Positions 9,872 to 17,641 of a DNA stretch of 64,000 nucleotides are shown here, one piece after another. The notes below the pieces were generated by a model. The model ran no database searches. It was given only the letters and a program-made list of their open reading frames with translations, and was not told the DNA's origin. The stretch spans positions 434,001 to 498,000 of the forward strand of contig NZ_FMAR01000001.1 of assembly GCF_900094705.1 (NCBI RefSeq), given 5' to 3'. Position 1 is the stretch's first letter. Every line of letters begins with the position of its first letter. A program made the translations under genes and the position numbers. The DNA comes from Chitinophaga costaii. Lineage in GTDB: Bacteria; Bacteroidota; Bacteroidia; Chitinophagales; Chitinophagaceae.

Positions 9872-11048
9872 GGCCACGCTCAATTTTTACCGCTGGTTAT
9901 TTGTAACCGCCATCCTGCCTTATGCGGGTGGTTTCCTGCCTTTTTTACCCCAGGAAATCGGCGGACTTAACTTATCGGGCTTTGCGTGGCTGATCATGCT
10001 GCTGGTAGCGCTGGTGCGTATCCTGGCCCATCCTTCTGCCATTAGCATGCCGGGCTGGATGTGGATGCCCTGGATGCTGCTGCTCATCGGGCAATGGCTA
10101 TCAGCGCCCAGTTTCTATGGCCTGCAAGGCACCCTGCAATACCTTGTATTTTATGCAGTAGGCATGGCCGCCTCTACCCTGCCTTATGCCGATGCTACGT
10201 TGCAAGTGCTTAAAAAATGGTTCGTGGTGTATATGTCCATTATCTGCATAGGCTTTGGTCTCCAATTGGCGGGCGTACATGTGATGGCAGGTGGCGCTAA
10301 TACCATCATGACGCTAGTGGTATTCACCACCCTGCTACTCAGTGATTACTTTTGGTTTAATAACCGCACCGCCCTGCTGCTGGCGGGTGTTATGGCGCTA
10401 TATCCCATCGTGGGCGTAACCCGCATGGGTATATTGATGATGCTGAGCGTAACCGCCTTACATGCGGCCAACCGTAACCTGGCGGTAAAAGTACTGGCGG
10501 GTGTACTCACCATAGGCATTGGCATCGCCGTTTTTTATTCCGATAGCTTTCAACAAAAAACATTCTACTCCGGTCATGGCGACCTGGGTTCTATTTCGCT
10601 TGACGATAAAGATTTTAACACCAGCGGCCGGCTGGGCATGTGGAAGCTTACCTCCCAGGGCCTTGCCGATCATCCCTGGATGGGATCCGGCGCCCGCGCA
10701 GACCTGGCCATGCTGCAAGCACACAATTTTAAGATCAAAGAATTGCACAACGACTTCATCGCCGTACGCTATAACTATGGGTGGGTGGGGCTGGGCTGCC
10801 TCCTGTTTGGCTTTATCATGCAGTTTGTATTGCTGAAACGAAAACGTGCCAGCCTTACCGATGCTTACACCGCCATGCTGTACGACGCAGGCCTTACTTT
10901 ATTCATCGCCTGGGCGGGCTTCATGTATTCCGACAATGCACTCAAGTATTCCAACTACTTCGGCAATCTGCATTTTTGCGTGATCGCCATTGTATATTCC
11001 CGGCTTAAGCACGGGACAACCTTTCCAGACACACCGAACGCTGTATGA
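9861..11048 (+). CDS. Wzy-like polymerase / O-antigen ligase family protein
   Basis: 395-residue integral membrane protein with about ten to twelve hydrophobic segments and a large extracytoplasmic loop. The loop contains GRLGMWKLTSQGLADHP, GSGARADLAML and ELHNDF, the pattern of the Wzy_C/O-antigen ligase family. It would polymerise flipped repeat units in the periplasm. There is one such gene in the cluster, with a flippase and a Wzc homologue, so polymerase is more likely than ligase. ATGA overlap with the following GT2 gene. Confidence 0.85.
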   Translation: MQHKATLNFYRWLFVTAILPYAGGFLPFLPQEIGGLNLSGFAWLIMLLVALVRILAHPSAISMPGWMWMPWMLLLIGQWLSAPSFYGLQGTLQYLVFYAVGMAASTLPYADATLQVLKKWFVVYMSIICIGFGLQLAGVHVMAGGANTIMTLVVFTTLLLSDYFWFNNRTALLLAGVMALYPIVGVTRMGILMMLSVTALHAANRNLAVKVLAGVLTIGIGIAVFYSDSFQQKTFYSGHGDLGSISLDDKDFNTSGRLGMWKLTSQGLADHPWMGSGARADLAMLQAHNFKIKELHNDFIAVRYNYGWVGLGCLLFGFIMQFVLLKRKRASLTDAYTAMLYDAGLTLFIAWAGFMYSDNALKYSNYFGNLHFCVIAIVYSRLKHGTTFPDTPNAV

Positions 11049-11965
11049 TAACCGTTTTAATACCGCTTTACAACAAGGCCTCCCTGATCTCCCGCACACT
11101 GGATTCGGTGCGACAGCAAACCTTCACCCAATATGAAGTAGTGATCGTTGACGATGGATCTACTGATGGTAGCCATGCCGTAGTACAGGCCTACCTGGCC
11201 ACGCATGGTTCGTTTGCCACCCGGGTCAGGGTAATTCAGCAGCCTAACCAGGGCGTGAGCGCTGCCCGCAATCGCGGTATGGCAGCCAGCAATAACGATT
11301 GGGTGGCATTCCTGGATGCAGACGATCAATGGCATGCTTCCTATCTGCAACGGCTATACGACATGACCATACAATATCCCGACTGCCAGGTATTCGGCAC
11401 CGCCTACACGCTGGTAACTGCACCTGGCAAAAGCAGGCCCGCAGTATTACATCACCTGCCCCGTACCAATGCCTCCTGCCGGATAGATCAATACTTCGTA
11501 GTAGCCACCGCCTCAGCCCCTCCCTTATCCAGCAGCTCCACCATGGTAAGCCGGCGCGCCTTGCAGGCTATCGGTGGCTTTCCGCCGGGCATTGGGGCTG
11601 GCGAAGACCTGCTCACCTGGGCCAGGCTGGCGCTGCACTGCAACCTGGCGTATGATAACCATCCGCTGGCCACCATAGACCGCGACCCCCGCGATTTTAA
11701 CGAAGACCAGCGTAACAGGATGCCAGATATGGCAGATACTGTAGGCCAGGCTTTGCATGCCCTGCTCCAAGCTTACCCGCAGGTACCGGGGCTTAAAAGT
11801 TATGTGGGTAAATGGTATAAAATGCGCACCCACATTTACCTTGCAGCGGGCCAACGCAAAGCCGCCTTCCAGGAATGGCGCAGGTGGGGCCGGTATGAAC
11901 AGGGTGGTTACAAACGCTGGGCATTTCTGCTACTCATTTTTTTACCTTTTAAATACTTGCGTTGA
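11045..11965 (+). CDS. GT2 family glycosyltransferase
   Basis: 306-residue GT-A enzyme. The N-terminus is ITVLIPLYNKASLISRTLDS, with VVIVDDGSTDGS (nucleotide binding) and the metal-binding AFLDADDQW motif near residue 95. The C-terminal region ends in a hydrophobic stretch (FLLLIFLPFKYLR) that may lie against the membrane. The only GT2 enzyme in the cluster. It overlaps its neighbours at both ends (ATGA upstream, TTGA downstream). Confidence 0.9.
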   Translation: MITVLIPLYNKASLISRTLDSVRQQTFTQYEVVIVDDGSTDGSHAVVQAYLATHGSFATRVRVIQQPNQGVSAARNRGMAASNNDWVAFLDADDQWHASYLQRLYDMTIQYPDCQVFGTAYTLVTAPGKSRPAVLHHLPRTNASCRIDQYFVVATASAPPLSSSSTMVSRRALQAIGGFPPGIGAGEDLLTWARLALHCNLAYDNHPLATIDRDPRDFNEDQRNRMPDMADTVGQALHALLQAYPQVPGLKSYVGKWYKMRTHIYLAAGQRKAAFQEWRRWGRYEQGGYKRWAFLLLIFLPFKYLR

Positions 11966-13140
11966 CCATCGTTATTACCCATACCGACTTCCGGCTATAC
12001 TGGCCGGCCCGGCTAGCAGCGTTGCACCACGCTTTGCAGGCCCAGGGCCATACACTGATCGTCCTAGAAATAGCCGGGCGGGGCGGCCCTTACGATTTTG
12101 CCGCCGGCCATACCCCGCCCCCCGACCTTACCTGGCAATGCCTGTTCCCGGCGCTAGGCATGCAGGATATTACACCGGCAACAGCGGCCGCCCGTCTACA
12201 AGCCCAACTCGATATTTATCAACCAGATGCCTTGTTATGCGGCGCTATTGCCTACCCGGCAGGAGCCGCCGCCGTAAAATGGGCAGCCGCCCACCGCCGA
12301 CCCGTGGTGGTGTTCGACGACCTGCGGTTTGAACAGGCGCCCCGGAACTGGTTGGTCAATTATGTGAAGCAGGTTTTTTACCGGCAGGTAATCGCCATAC
12401 TCTGCCCCGCCCCGGCATGGATACCAACTTACCAGCACTGGCAATTTAGCAAGGAGGCCATTTTTTTTGGGATAGACGTGGTAGACAACGGGTATTGGCA
12501 GCAGCCGGCCCCCGCCGCTGGCCATTATTTCCTGGCCGTAGGCAGGCTCATTAAACAAAAGAATTTTCACCTGCTGCTGCATGCTTATGCCGCCTACCAA
12601 CGCATATCCCCCGCTGCCGCAATACCATTGTTCATCGTAGGCCAGGGCCCAGAGGAACAAGCACTCCGGCACTTGATAGCTGAACTCAATATCAGCTGCG
12701 TAACGCTGCTGCCTTTTGCCGATGCGGCCACCCTGAAAACTATGTACGGACAGGCAAGGGCGCTCATATTGCCCAGCCAATGGGACACCTGGGGACTGGT
12801 GGTGAATGAAGCCATGGCCGCAGGCCTGCCCGTGCTGGTAAGTGATGCCTGCGGCTGCGCCAGTACGTTGGTATCCGAAGGAGAAAATGGCTTCACCTTC
12901 CCACCCCACGATGCAAACCGGCTATGCAGCTTGCTGCAACACCTGGCCACATGCGATACGGCCACCTTGCAGGCCATGGGCCAGGCATCTACCCACATTA
13001 TTTCCAAGTGGGGGTTGCAACGGTTTGCCTCCGGCGCGATTAGCGCCCTGGCCTATGCCGCCACGCAGGTGCCACGAAAACCCTCTTTTTTTCACCAACT
13101 CCTGCTGCGAAAGTGGAACGGCCGTTACAGGCCGGTATAA
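11962..13140 (+). CDS. GT4 family glycosyltransferase (TTG start)
   Basis: 392-residue GT-B enzyme. The predicted start is TTG, forming a TTGA overlap with the preceding stop like the ATGA junctions elsewhere in the cluster; there is no ATG near the N-terminus. N-terminal fold begins TIVITHTDFRLYWPARLAAL. The C-terminal domain shows YFLAVGRLIKQKNFHLLLHA and WDTWGLVVNEAMAAGLPVLV. Very Ala/Pro-rich and GC-rich, like its neighbours. Specificity unknown. Confidence 0.88.
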   Translation: MTIVITHTDFRLYWPARLAALHHALQAQGHTLIVLEIAGRGGPYDFAAGHTPPPDLTWQCLFPALGMQDITPATAAARLQAQLDIYQPDALLCGAIAYPAGAAAVKWAAAHRRPVVVFDDLRFEQAPRNWLVNYVKQVFYRQVIAILCPAPAWIPTYQHWQFSKEAIFFGIDVVDNGYWQQPAPAAGHYFLAVGRLIKQKNFHLLLHAYAAYQRISPAAAIPLFIVGQGPEEQALRHLIAELNISCVTLLPFADAATLKTMYGQARALILPSQWDTWGLVVNEAMAAGLPVLVSDACGCASTLVSEGENGFTFPPHDANRLCSLLQHLATCDTATLQAMGQASTHIISKWGLQRFASGAISALAYAATQVPRKPSFFHQLLLRKWNGRYRPV

Positions 13141-13152
13141 TTGCTACTACCT

Positions 13153-14313
13153 ATGAAAATTTTAATGGTACACAACGATTACGCAGCCTATAGCGGTGAA
13201 GAATCATACATCGATAAAATAACCGCACTGTTTACCGCGCAAGGCCACGAGGTATATAACTACCGCAAAAGCACGGCCCGCGCCCGCCATTCGCTGCTGG
13301 GTACCGTGCAGGTGTTTTTGTCTGGCATTTATGCTATCGGGGCCGCCAGGCGTATGCGACAGGCCTTGACTACCTACCGTCCCGATGTGGTGAACATACA
13401 TAACCTCTACCCCTTTATTTCGCCCGCCGCCCTCTTTGTATGCAAAAAGGCCGGCATACCCGTGGTGATGACGGTACACAATTACCGCCTCATGTGCCCC
13501 ACCGGACTTTTTCTGCGCAATGGCAGACCCTGTGAAACCTGCCTGCAACGCGGTAATGAATGGGGCTGCGTACAGCATAATTGCGAACATAATATGGCCA
13601 AGTCGCTGGGATATGCCTTGCGCAATTACATAGCCCGGCAGGCCGGCGCCTACGCCAAAAACGTAGATGCCTTCGTGTGCCTCTCCTGGTTTCAGCGCAA
13701 CCGGCTGATAGATGCCGGCTTTGCACCGGACAAGCTGTTTGTTATTCCCAATTTCCTGCCCGTTATGGAATCGCCCCGGGAGCAGCCAGGCCAGTACGTT
13801 GGGTTTGCAGGCCGGCCCAGCCACGAAAAAGGTTGGGATATGCTGGTGGAAATAGCCCGCCGCCATCCCGCTATTCCCTTCCAGGTAGCAGGTGAGTATA
13901 ATACCGAACAGGGTGGCGCCCTACCTCCCAATATTCAAATCCGGGGCTTTCTCCGCGGGGAGAACCTCCGCGCGTTTTACCGGCAAGCCCGCTTCCTGGT
14001 GGTACCCAGCAGGTGTTATGAAGGATTTCCAAATGTAGCCCTGGAAGCCATGTCTGTAGGCACACCAGTGATAGCTCCCCACCATGGCGCCTTCCCGGAA
14101 ATACTGCTGCGCGGCAAACCCGCCGGGATGCTTTTTATGGCGGGCAATACGGATGACCTGGAAAGAAAACTATTGGAATTATGGGACGATGCCGCCGGGG
14201 TGGCAGCATTAGGGGCAAACGCCTGGCAAACCTTCAATGATCAGTTTACCGGCCCCATCGCCTACCGTAAATGGCAGGGTTTATTACAAAACCTAACGCA
14301 CAACCACAAGTAA
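13153..14313 (+). CDS. GT4 family glycosyltransferase
   Basis: 386-residue GT-B enzyme starting MKILMVHNDYAAYSGEE. The ATG at 13153 is chosen over an in-frame TTG at 13141 that directly abuts the previous stop. It has a Cys-rich acceptor-side segment (LMCPTGLFLRNGRPCETC, about 114-131) matching the insertion in the GT4 gene at 5420. Donor domain motifs are YVGFAGRPSHEKGWDML and YEGFPNVALEAMSVGTPVI. Last gene of the polysaccharide cluster; the convergent maf gene ends 22 bases away. Confidence 0.9.
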   Translation: MKILMVHNDYAAYSGEESYIDKITALFTAQGHEVYNYRKSTARARHSLLGTVQVFLSGIYAIGAARRMRQALTTYRPDVVNIHNLYPFISPAALFVCKKAGIPVVMTVHNYRLMCPTGLFLRNGRPCETCLQRGNEWGCVQHNCEHNMAKSLGYALRNYIARQAGAYAKNVDAFVCLSWFQRNRLIDAGFAPDKLFVIPNFLPVMESPREQPGQYVGFAGRPSHEKGWDMLVEIARRHPAIPFQVAGEYNTEQGGALPPNIQIRGFLRGENLRAFYRQARFLVVPSRCYEGFPNVALEAMSVGTPVIAPHHGAFPEILLRGKPAGMLFMAGNTDDLERKLLELWDDAAGVAALGANAWQTFNDQFTGPIAYRKWQGLLQNLTHNHK

Positions 14314-14335
14314 AAATACAGTTGGCCCGCTGGTG

Positions 14336-14905
14336 TTACCACTGTTCCAGCACGCGTACTACCTCGCTCACTGGCAGGCCCATTACATTATAAAAACAAC
14401 CGGCTATCCGGTCTATCCCCACCGCCCCTATCCACTCCTGGATGGCATAGGCGCCGGCCTTGTCATACGGTTTATAATGATCCACATAAAACGCAAGGTG
14501 ATCGGCATCGAGCGGCTTAAAATGCACGGTAGTGGTGTTGGAAAACGTATGCTGCCGGCTACCCTGGCGTATTACCACCCCGGTAATCACCTCGTGGGCG
14601 CGCCCACTGAGGCGGGATAAAATTTGCATAGCGTCTGCCCGGTCTTTGGGTTTGCCAATTACAAGATCGTCTATAATCACCACCGAATCTGCCGCCAGGA
14701 TAATATCTTCCGGCGTACAAATATCCCGCACCGCATCTGCCTTCTGTAAAGCAATATGCACCGGCACCGCTGGCAATGGCATGCCGTCCGGAAAAGTTTC
14801 TGCCGTGGCCACAACGCGCACTTCAAAAGGTATGTGGGCCTGCTCCAGCAATTGCTTGCGCCGGGGCGATTGGGAAGCCAGGATAATACGCGCACCGTTG
14901 TACAT
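14336..14905 (-). CDS. maf: Maf family nucleotide pyrophosphatase
   Basis: 189-residue house-cleaning nucleoside triphosphate pyrophosphatase. The N-terminal substrate loop is LASQSPRRKQLLEQ, the catalytic Asp is in ILAADSVV, and KPYDKAGAYAIQEW is the conserved C-terminal block. Family members hydrolyse dTTP, UTP or modified nucleotides. The ATG at 14905 is preferred; a TTG at 14914 would add three residues. It lies about 12 bases after the UbiA-family gene and is the last gene of that minus-strand cluster. Confidence 0.93.
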   Translation of the reverse strand: MYNGARIILASQSPRRKQLLEQAHIPFEVRVVATAETFPDGMPLPAVPVHIALQKADAVRDICTPEDIILAADSVVIIDDLVIGKPKDRADAMQILSRLSGRAHEVITGVVIRQGSRQHTFSNTTTVHFKPLDADHLAFYVDHYKPYDKAGAYAIQEWIGAVGIDRIAGCFYNVMGLPVSEVVRVLEQW

Positions 14906-14917
14906 GACGTTCAATAA

Positions 14918-15859
14918 TTATAACAGGAGCTTAAAGAAAAACATAGAGAAAATACCCGTAAGCATAATCAGCTTCACCAGGCTGCTAATGCGGTGATAAT
15001 GTGCGGGCAGGGTAGCCTTGCGCAGCAGGTAGTACGCATAGGCGCAGGGCAGTTGCACCAACAGCAGCAGGTACACAATGGCCCAGGTCCAGCCTAGCGT
15101 GGCAATGCGCAACTGGGCCAGCACAATAAGCGCCACAATACTCAGCAGCAGGCCATAAACCAGGCGTTTGGCGGGTTTCACGCCCCATACAATAGGAATA
15201 GTGCGGCAGCCGTCTTTGGCATCGCCTATCATGTCTTCCAGGTCTTTCACAATTTCCCGCACCAGGGAAATCATGAAGGCGAAGATGGCATAACTACCTA
15301 TCACCTGTATAAGCCTGCGGCCCAGCGGGGAAATCATAGCTGCAAAACTTTCATAAATCTGCTTTTCATACAGGCCTATCACCAGCACGGCCAGGCCGGT
15401 AAGCAGGGAGATAACCACATTACCAATCAATACCTGCCGCTTAAAGGAGGTAGAATAAAACCACAGCAGCAGCGAGCAAAGTACCTGTGTAAACCCCAGG
15501 TATATTTGCCCTATACCCGTAGCCACCACAAATCCGATAGACACACCGGCCATGTTTAAAATAGTATGCCAGGCCATCGCCCAACGCCGGCTGATGATCC
15601 TGTCCAGCACCATCTTATGGGGCTTGTTGATGATGTCGATATTAATGTCGAAATAATCGTTGATGATATAACCCGCTGCTGCTATCAGCACAGTACTGAG
15701 GCATAGCAGCCAGAAACCTCCCCACGACAGCGAAGGCGTAACACCCTGGCTGTGCAGTACTGGCACTACGATACAGTATTGCAGCAGGAATTGGGAAAGG
15801 GCTATATAAATCAGGTTAGGATAACGGATCAACCTGAAGAAAGCATTCAGCAGTTTCAT
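14918..15859 (-). CDS. UbiA-family prenyltransferase (geranylgeranylglycerol-phosphate geranylgeranyltransferase-like)
   Basis: 313-residue membrane prenyltransferase with about eight to nine hydrophobic segments and both Asp-rich motifs: NDYFDINIDIINKP in the first half and DLEDMIGDAKDGCRT in the second. In Bacteroidota this gene beside maf and a KdsC-like phosphatase is usually annotated as a digeranylgeranylglyceryl-phosphate synthase homologue; the real lipid acceptor in bacteria is not settled. Spaced 33 bases from the phosphatase gene, probably in one operon with it and maf. Confidence 0.87.
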   Translation of the reverse strand: MKLLNAFFRLIRYPNLIYIALSQFLLQYCIVVPVLHSQGVTPSLSWGGFWLLCLSTVLIAAAGYIINDYFDINIDIINKPHKMVLDRIISRRWAMAWHTILNMAGVSIGFVVATGIGQIYLGFTQVLCSLLLWFYSTSFKRQVLIGNVVISLLTGLAVLVIGLYEKQIYESFAAMISPLGRRLIQVIGSYAIFAFMISLVREIVKDLEDMIGDAKDGCRTIPIVWGVKPAKRLVYGLLLSIVALIVLAQLRIATLGWTWAIVYLLLLVQLPCAYAYYLLRKATLPAHYHRISSLVKLIMLTGIFSMFFFKLLL

Positions 15860-15892
15860 GCGGTGTATAATTTTGCGCCTCCCGTGTAAACG

Positions 15893-16414
15893 CTATTTGG
15901 AGGCAATGTTGTCTTCCTGCATCCAGTGCCCGTTTAGCTTCAACACCTTTTCAATGACATCGCGTACGCAGCCATGACCTCCATTGATAGGCGATACATA
16001 TTTGGCTATGCTTTTCACTTCTGCTACGGCGTCTGCCGGGCAGGTGGGAAGGCCGGTAAGCTGCATGGGCCAGTAATCGGGAATGTCGTCGCCCATGTAG
16101 AGCATTTCAGACCATTGCAGGTTGTTTTCGATGGCATAGTCCTGGAGTTGCTGTTTCTTTTGGGTGCAGCCCAGGTAAATGTCGGTAATGCCCAGGCTTC
16201 GGAGCCGCAGCAGCACGCCTTCAGACCGGCCCCCGGAAATAATGACAATCCGGTAACCCAGTTTCACGGCAAGCCCCAAGGCATAACCGTCTTTAGTGTT
16301 CATGCCCCGCGTTTGTTCGCCAGTGGCCAATAAGTGAACGGTGCCATCCGTGAGCACCCCATCTACATCCAATACAAAGGTGGTAATTGGCTTAAAAAGC
16401 GAAAGTAAATTCAT
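15893..16414 (-). CDS. KdsC-like HAD phosphatase
   Basis: 173-residue HAD-superfamily phosphatase of the KdsC type (3-deoxy-D-manno-octulosonate 8-phosphate phosphatase). Motif I is LDVDGVLTDG, motif II is IISGGRS, motif III involves K107/K108 region, and motif IV is MGDDIPD. Length matches capless C0 KdsC proteins, which act as tetramers. A kdo phosphatase role is likely, but relatives act on other sugar phosphates, so the symbol is withheld. An exact -7 box lies upstream at 16467-16474. Confidence 0.87.
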   Translation of the reverse strand: MNLLSLFKPITTFVLDVDGVLTDGTVHLLATGEQTRGMNTKDGYALGLAVKLGYRIVIISGGRSEGVLLRLRSLGITDIYLGCTQKKQQLQDYAIENNLQWSEMLYMGDDIPDYWPMQLTGLPTCPADAVAEVKSIAKYVSPINGGHGCVRDVIEKVLKLNGHWMQEDNIASK

Positions 16415-16466
16415 GCATATTTTTATTTGCGGCCGGAAGCCTGGCGGTATCTTTCTTAGTCCGCCG

Positions 16467-16474
16467 CAAAAGTA
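16467..16474 (-). promoter_or_regulatory. -7 promoter element for the kdsC-like/ubiA/maf operon
   Basis: TACTTTTG is an exact match to the Bacteroidota -7 consensus TAnnTTTG, 52 bases upstream of the phosphatase ATG on the minus strand. No clear -33 TTG was found at the usual spacing. It implies that the DUF2520 gene upstream is transcribed separately. Confidence 0.5.
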
Positions 16475-16568
16475 TCGTTTAATGTATTACGTAGTATGTA
16501 GTAAGTAGCAACGAAACAGCGAATAGCGATAAATCACTACAGCTTCCGCCCGGCCCCTGCCATCATAC

Positions 16569-17330
16569 TCACTGATAAAACGCCGCAATACTGGCCGATA
16601 GTACCTGGTACACTGCCTTCAAGGTGGGCTGGTCTGCCAGCAGGCTTTCATGCAGGGCCATGGTGTGCTGGTCGCCCCGCAGGGCCGGGCCGGTTTGCAC
16701 ATTTTCGGGGCCAAATTTCTCCAGCCGCTCAAAGGTTTCACGGAGAATGGGCTGTAGCAGGCCAAAATCCAGCCCATGATCCTGGCAAAAAGTTTTAGAC
16801 AGCGTCACCAGGTGGTTAGTAAAATTATTGGCCAGTACCGCAGCCAGGTGCAATTGTAAGCGCTGTGCCGAGCTGGCCACCGAAACCTTCGGCGATATGC
16901 TTTGGGCCAGCGACTGCAAGCGGCGCAGCGTTTCATCGTTAGACGCCTCGATAATGATGGGTATTTCCGGGTAATTTTTATTTTCCTTGCGGATACTCTG
17001 CAGCGGGTACACCACCCCGGTATGGGTGGATATTTTAGCAATAGCTTCCAGCGACACCGCCCCTGCTGTATGAGCCACCATACGCCGGCCCAGGCGCAAC
17101 GCGTCGTTCAGCTCCCCCAGCGCATCGTCCGACACGGCCAGCAGGTACACATCTGCCTCCATATTAATATTGAGCAGGTCGGTTGTATAGGCCGCGTTCA
17201 GCATTTCCCCCAGCGCCTGCGCATGGGCGGCCTGGCGGCTGATGACCTGTTGCACCACATGTCCATTGAGCCGCAGTTGCTGACCATAACACCAGGCTAT
17301 ATTGCCCGAACCAATAATAACGATATCCAT
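16569..17330 (-). CDS. Rossmann-fold / DUF2520 domain protein
   Basis: 253-residue predicted NAD(P)-dependent oxidoreductase-like protein. The N-terminal Rossmann domain starts MDIVIIGSGNIAWCYGQQL (GxGxxA dinucleotide loop). The C-terminal DUF2520 domain includes QTGPALRGDQHTM, the family's most conserved stretch. Similar to ketopantoate-reductase or pyrroline-carboxylate-reductase-like folds, but no substrate is established. It precedes the phosphatase/UbiA/Maf cluster, a common Bacteroidota order, with a 154-base gap. Confidence 0.87.
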   Translation of the reverse strand: MDIVIIGSGNIAWCYGQQLRLNGHVVQQVISRQAAHAQALGEMLNAAYTTDLLNINMEADVYLLAVSDDALGELNDALRLGRRMVAHTAGAVSLEAIAKISTHTGVVYPLQSIRKENKNYPEIPIIIEASNDETLRRLQSLAQSISPKVSVASSAQRLQLHLAAVLANNFTNHLVTLSKTFCQDHGLDFGLLQPILRETFERLEKFGPENVQTGPALRGDQHTMALHESLLADQPTLKAVYQVLSASIAAFYQ

Positions 17331-17641
17331 GGAATGTATAAGTTAAGGCGTGCCTGCTGGCGGCTGGTTTCCACATGCATAGCCAGGTAATTTTAAAATA
17401 GCACGCCGAATTTAAGGCATAATACGCATCTTTATATTGAAAATTATTTTATTATATTTATTTGAAATGTTTGTCAGCATCATTGCATGGTATTATTTAT
17501 TCATATGTAATAGTAGTGAGTAGCGGCCTAAACACCCTTCATTTTTTAGTTACATACATCTTTTATATACTTGCAGAAATCGCGCCGAGTGGAATTATCT
17601 CAAAAAAATGCGTATTTAGTGTCAAATAACACCCGTAGTAC
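17331..17641. other. Divergent intergenic region between DUF2520 gene and topA
   Basis: 311 AT-rich bases with no coding potential seen. A near-consensus -7 box (TATACTTG, 17566-17573) could serve topA. No hairpin or repeat was recognised. It must hold the promoters of both divergent genes. Confidence 0.4.
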
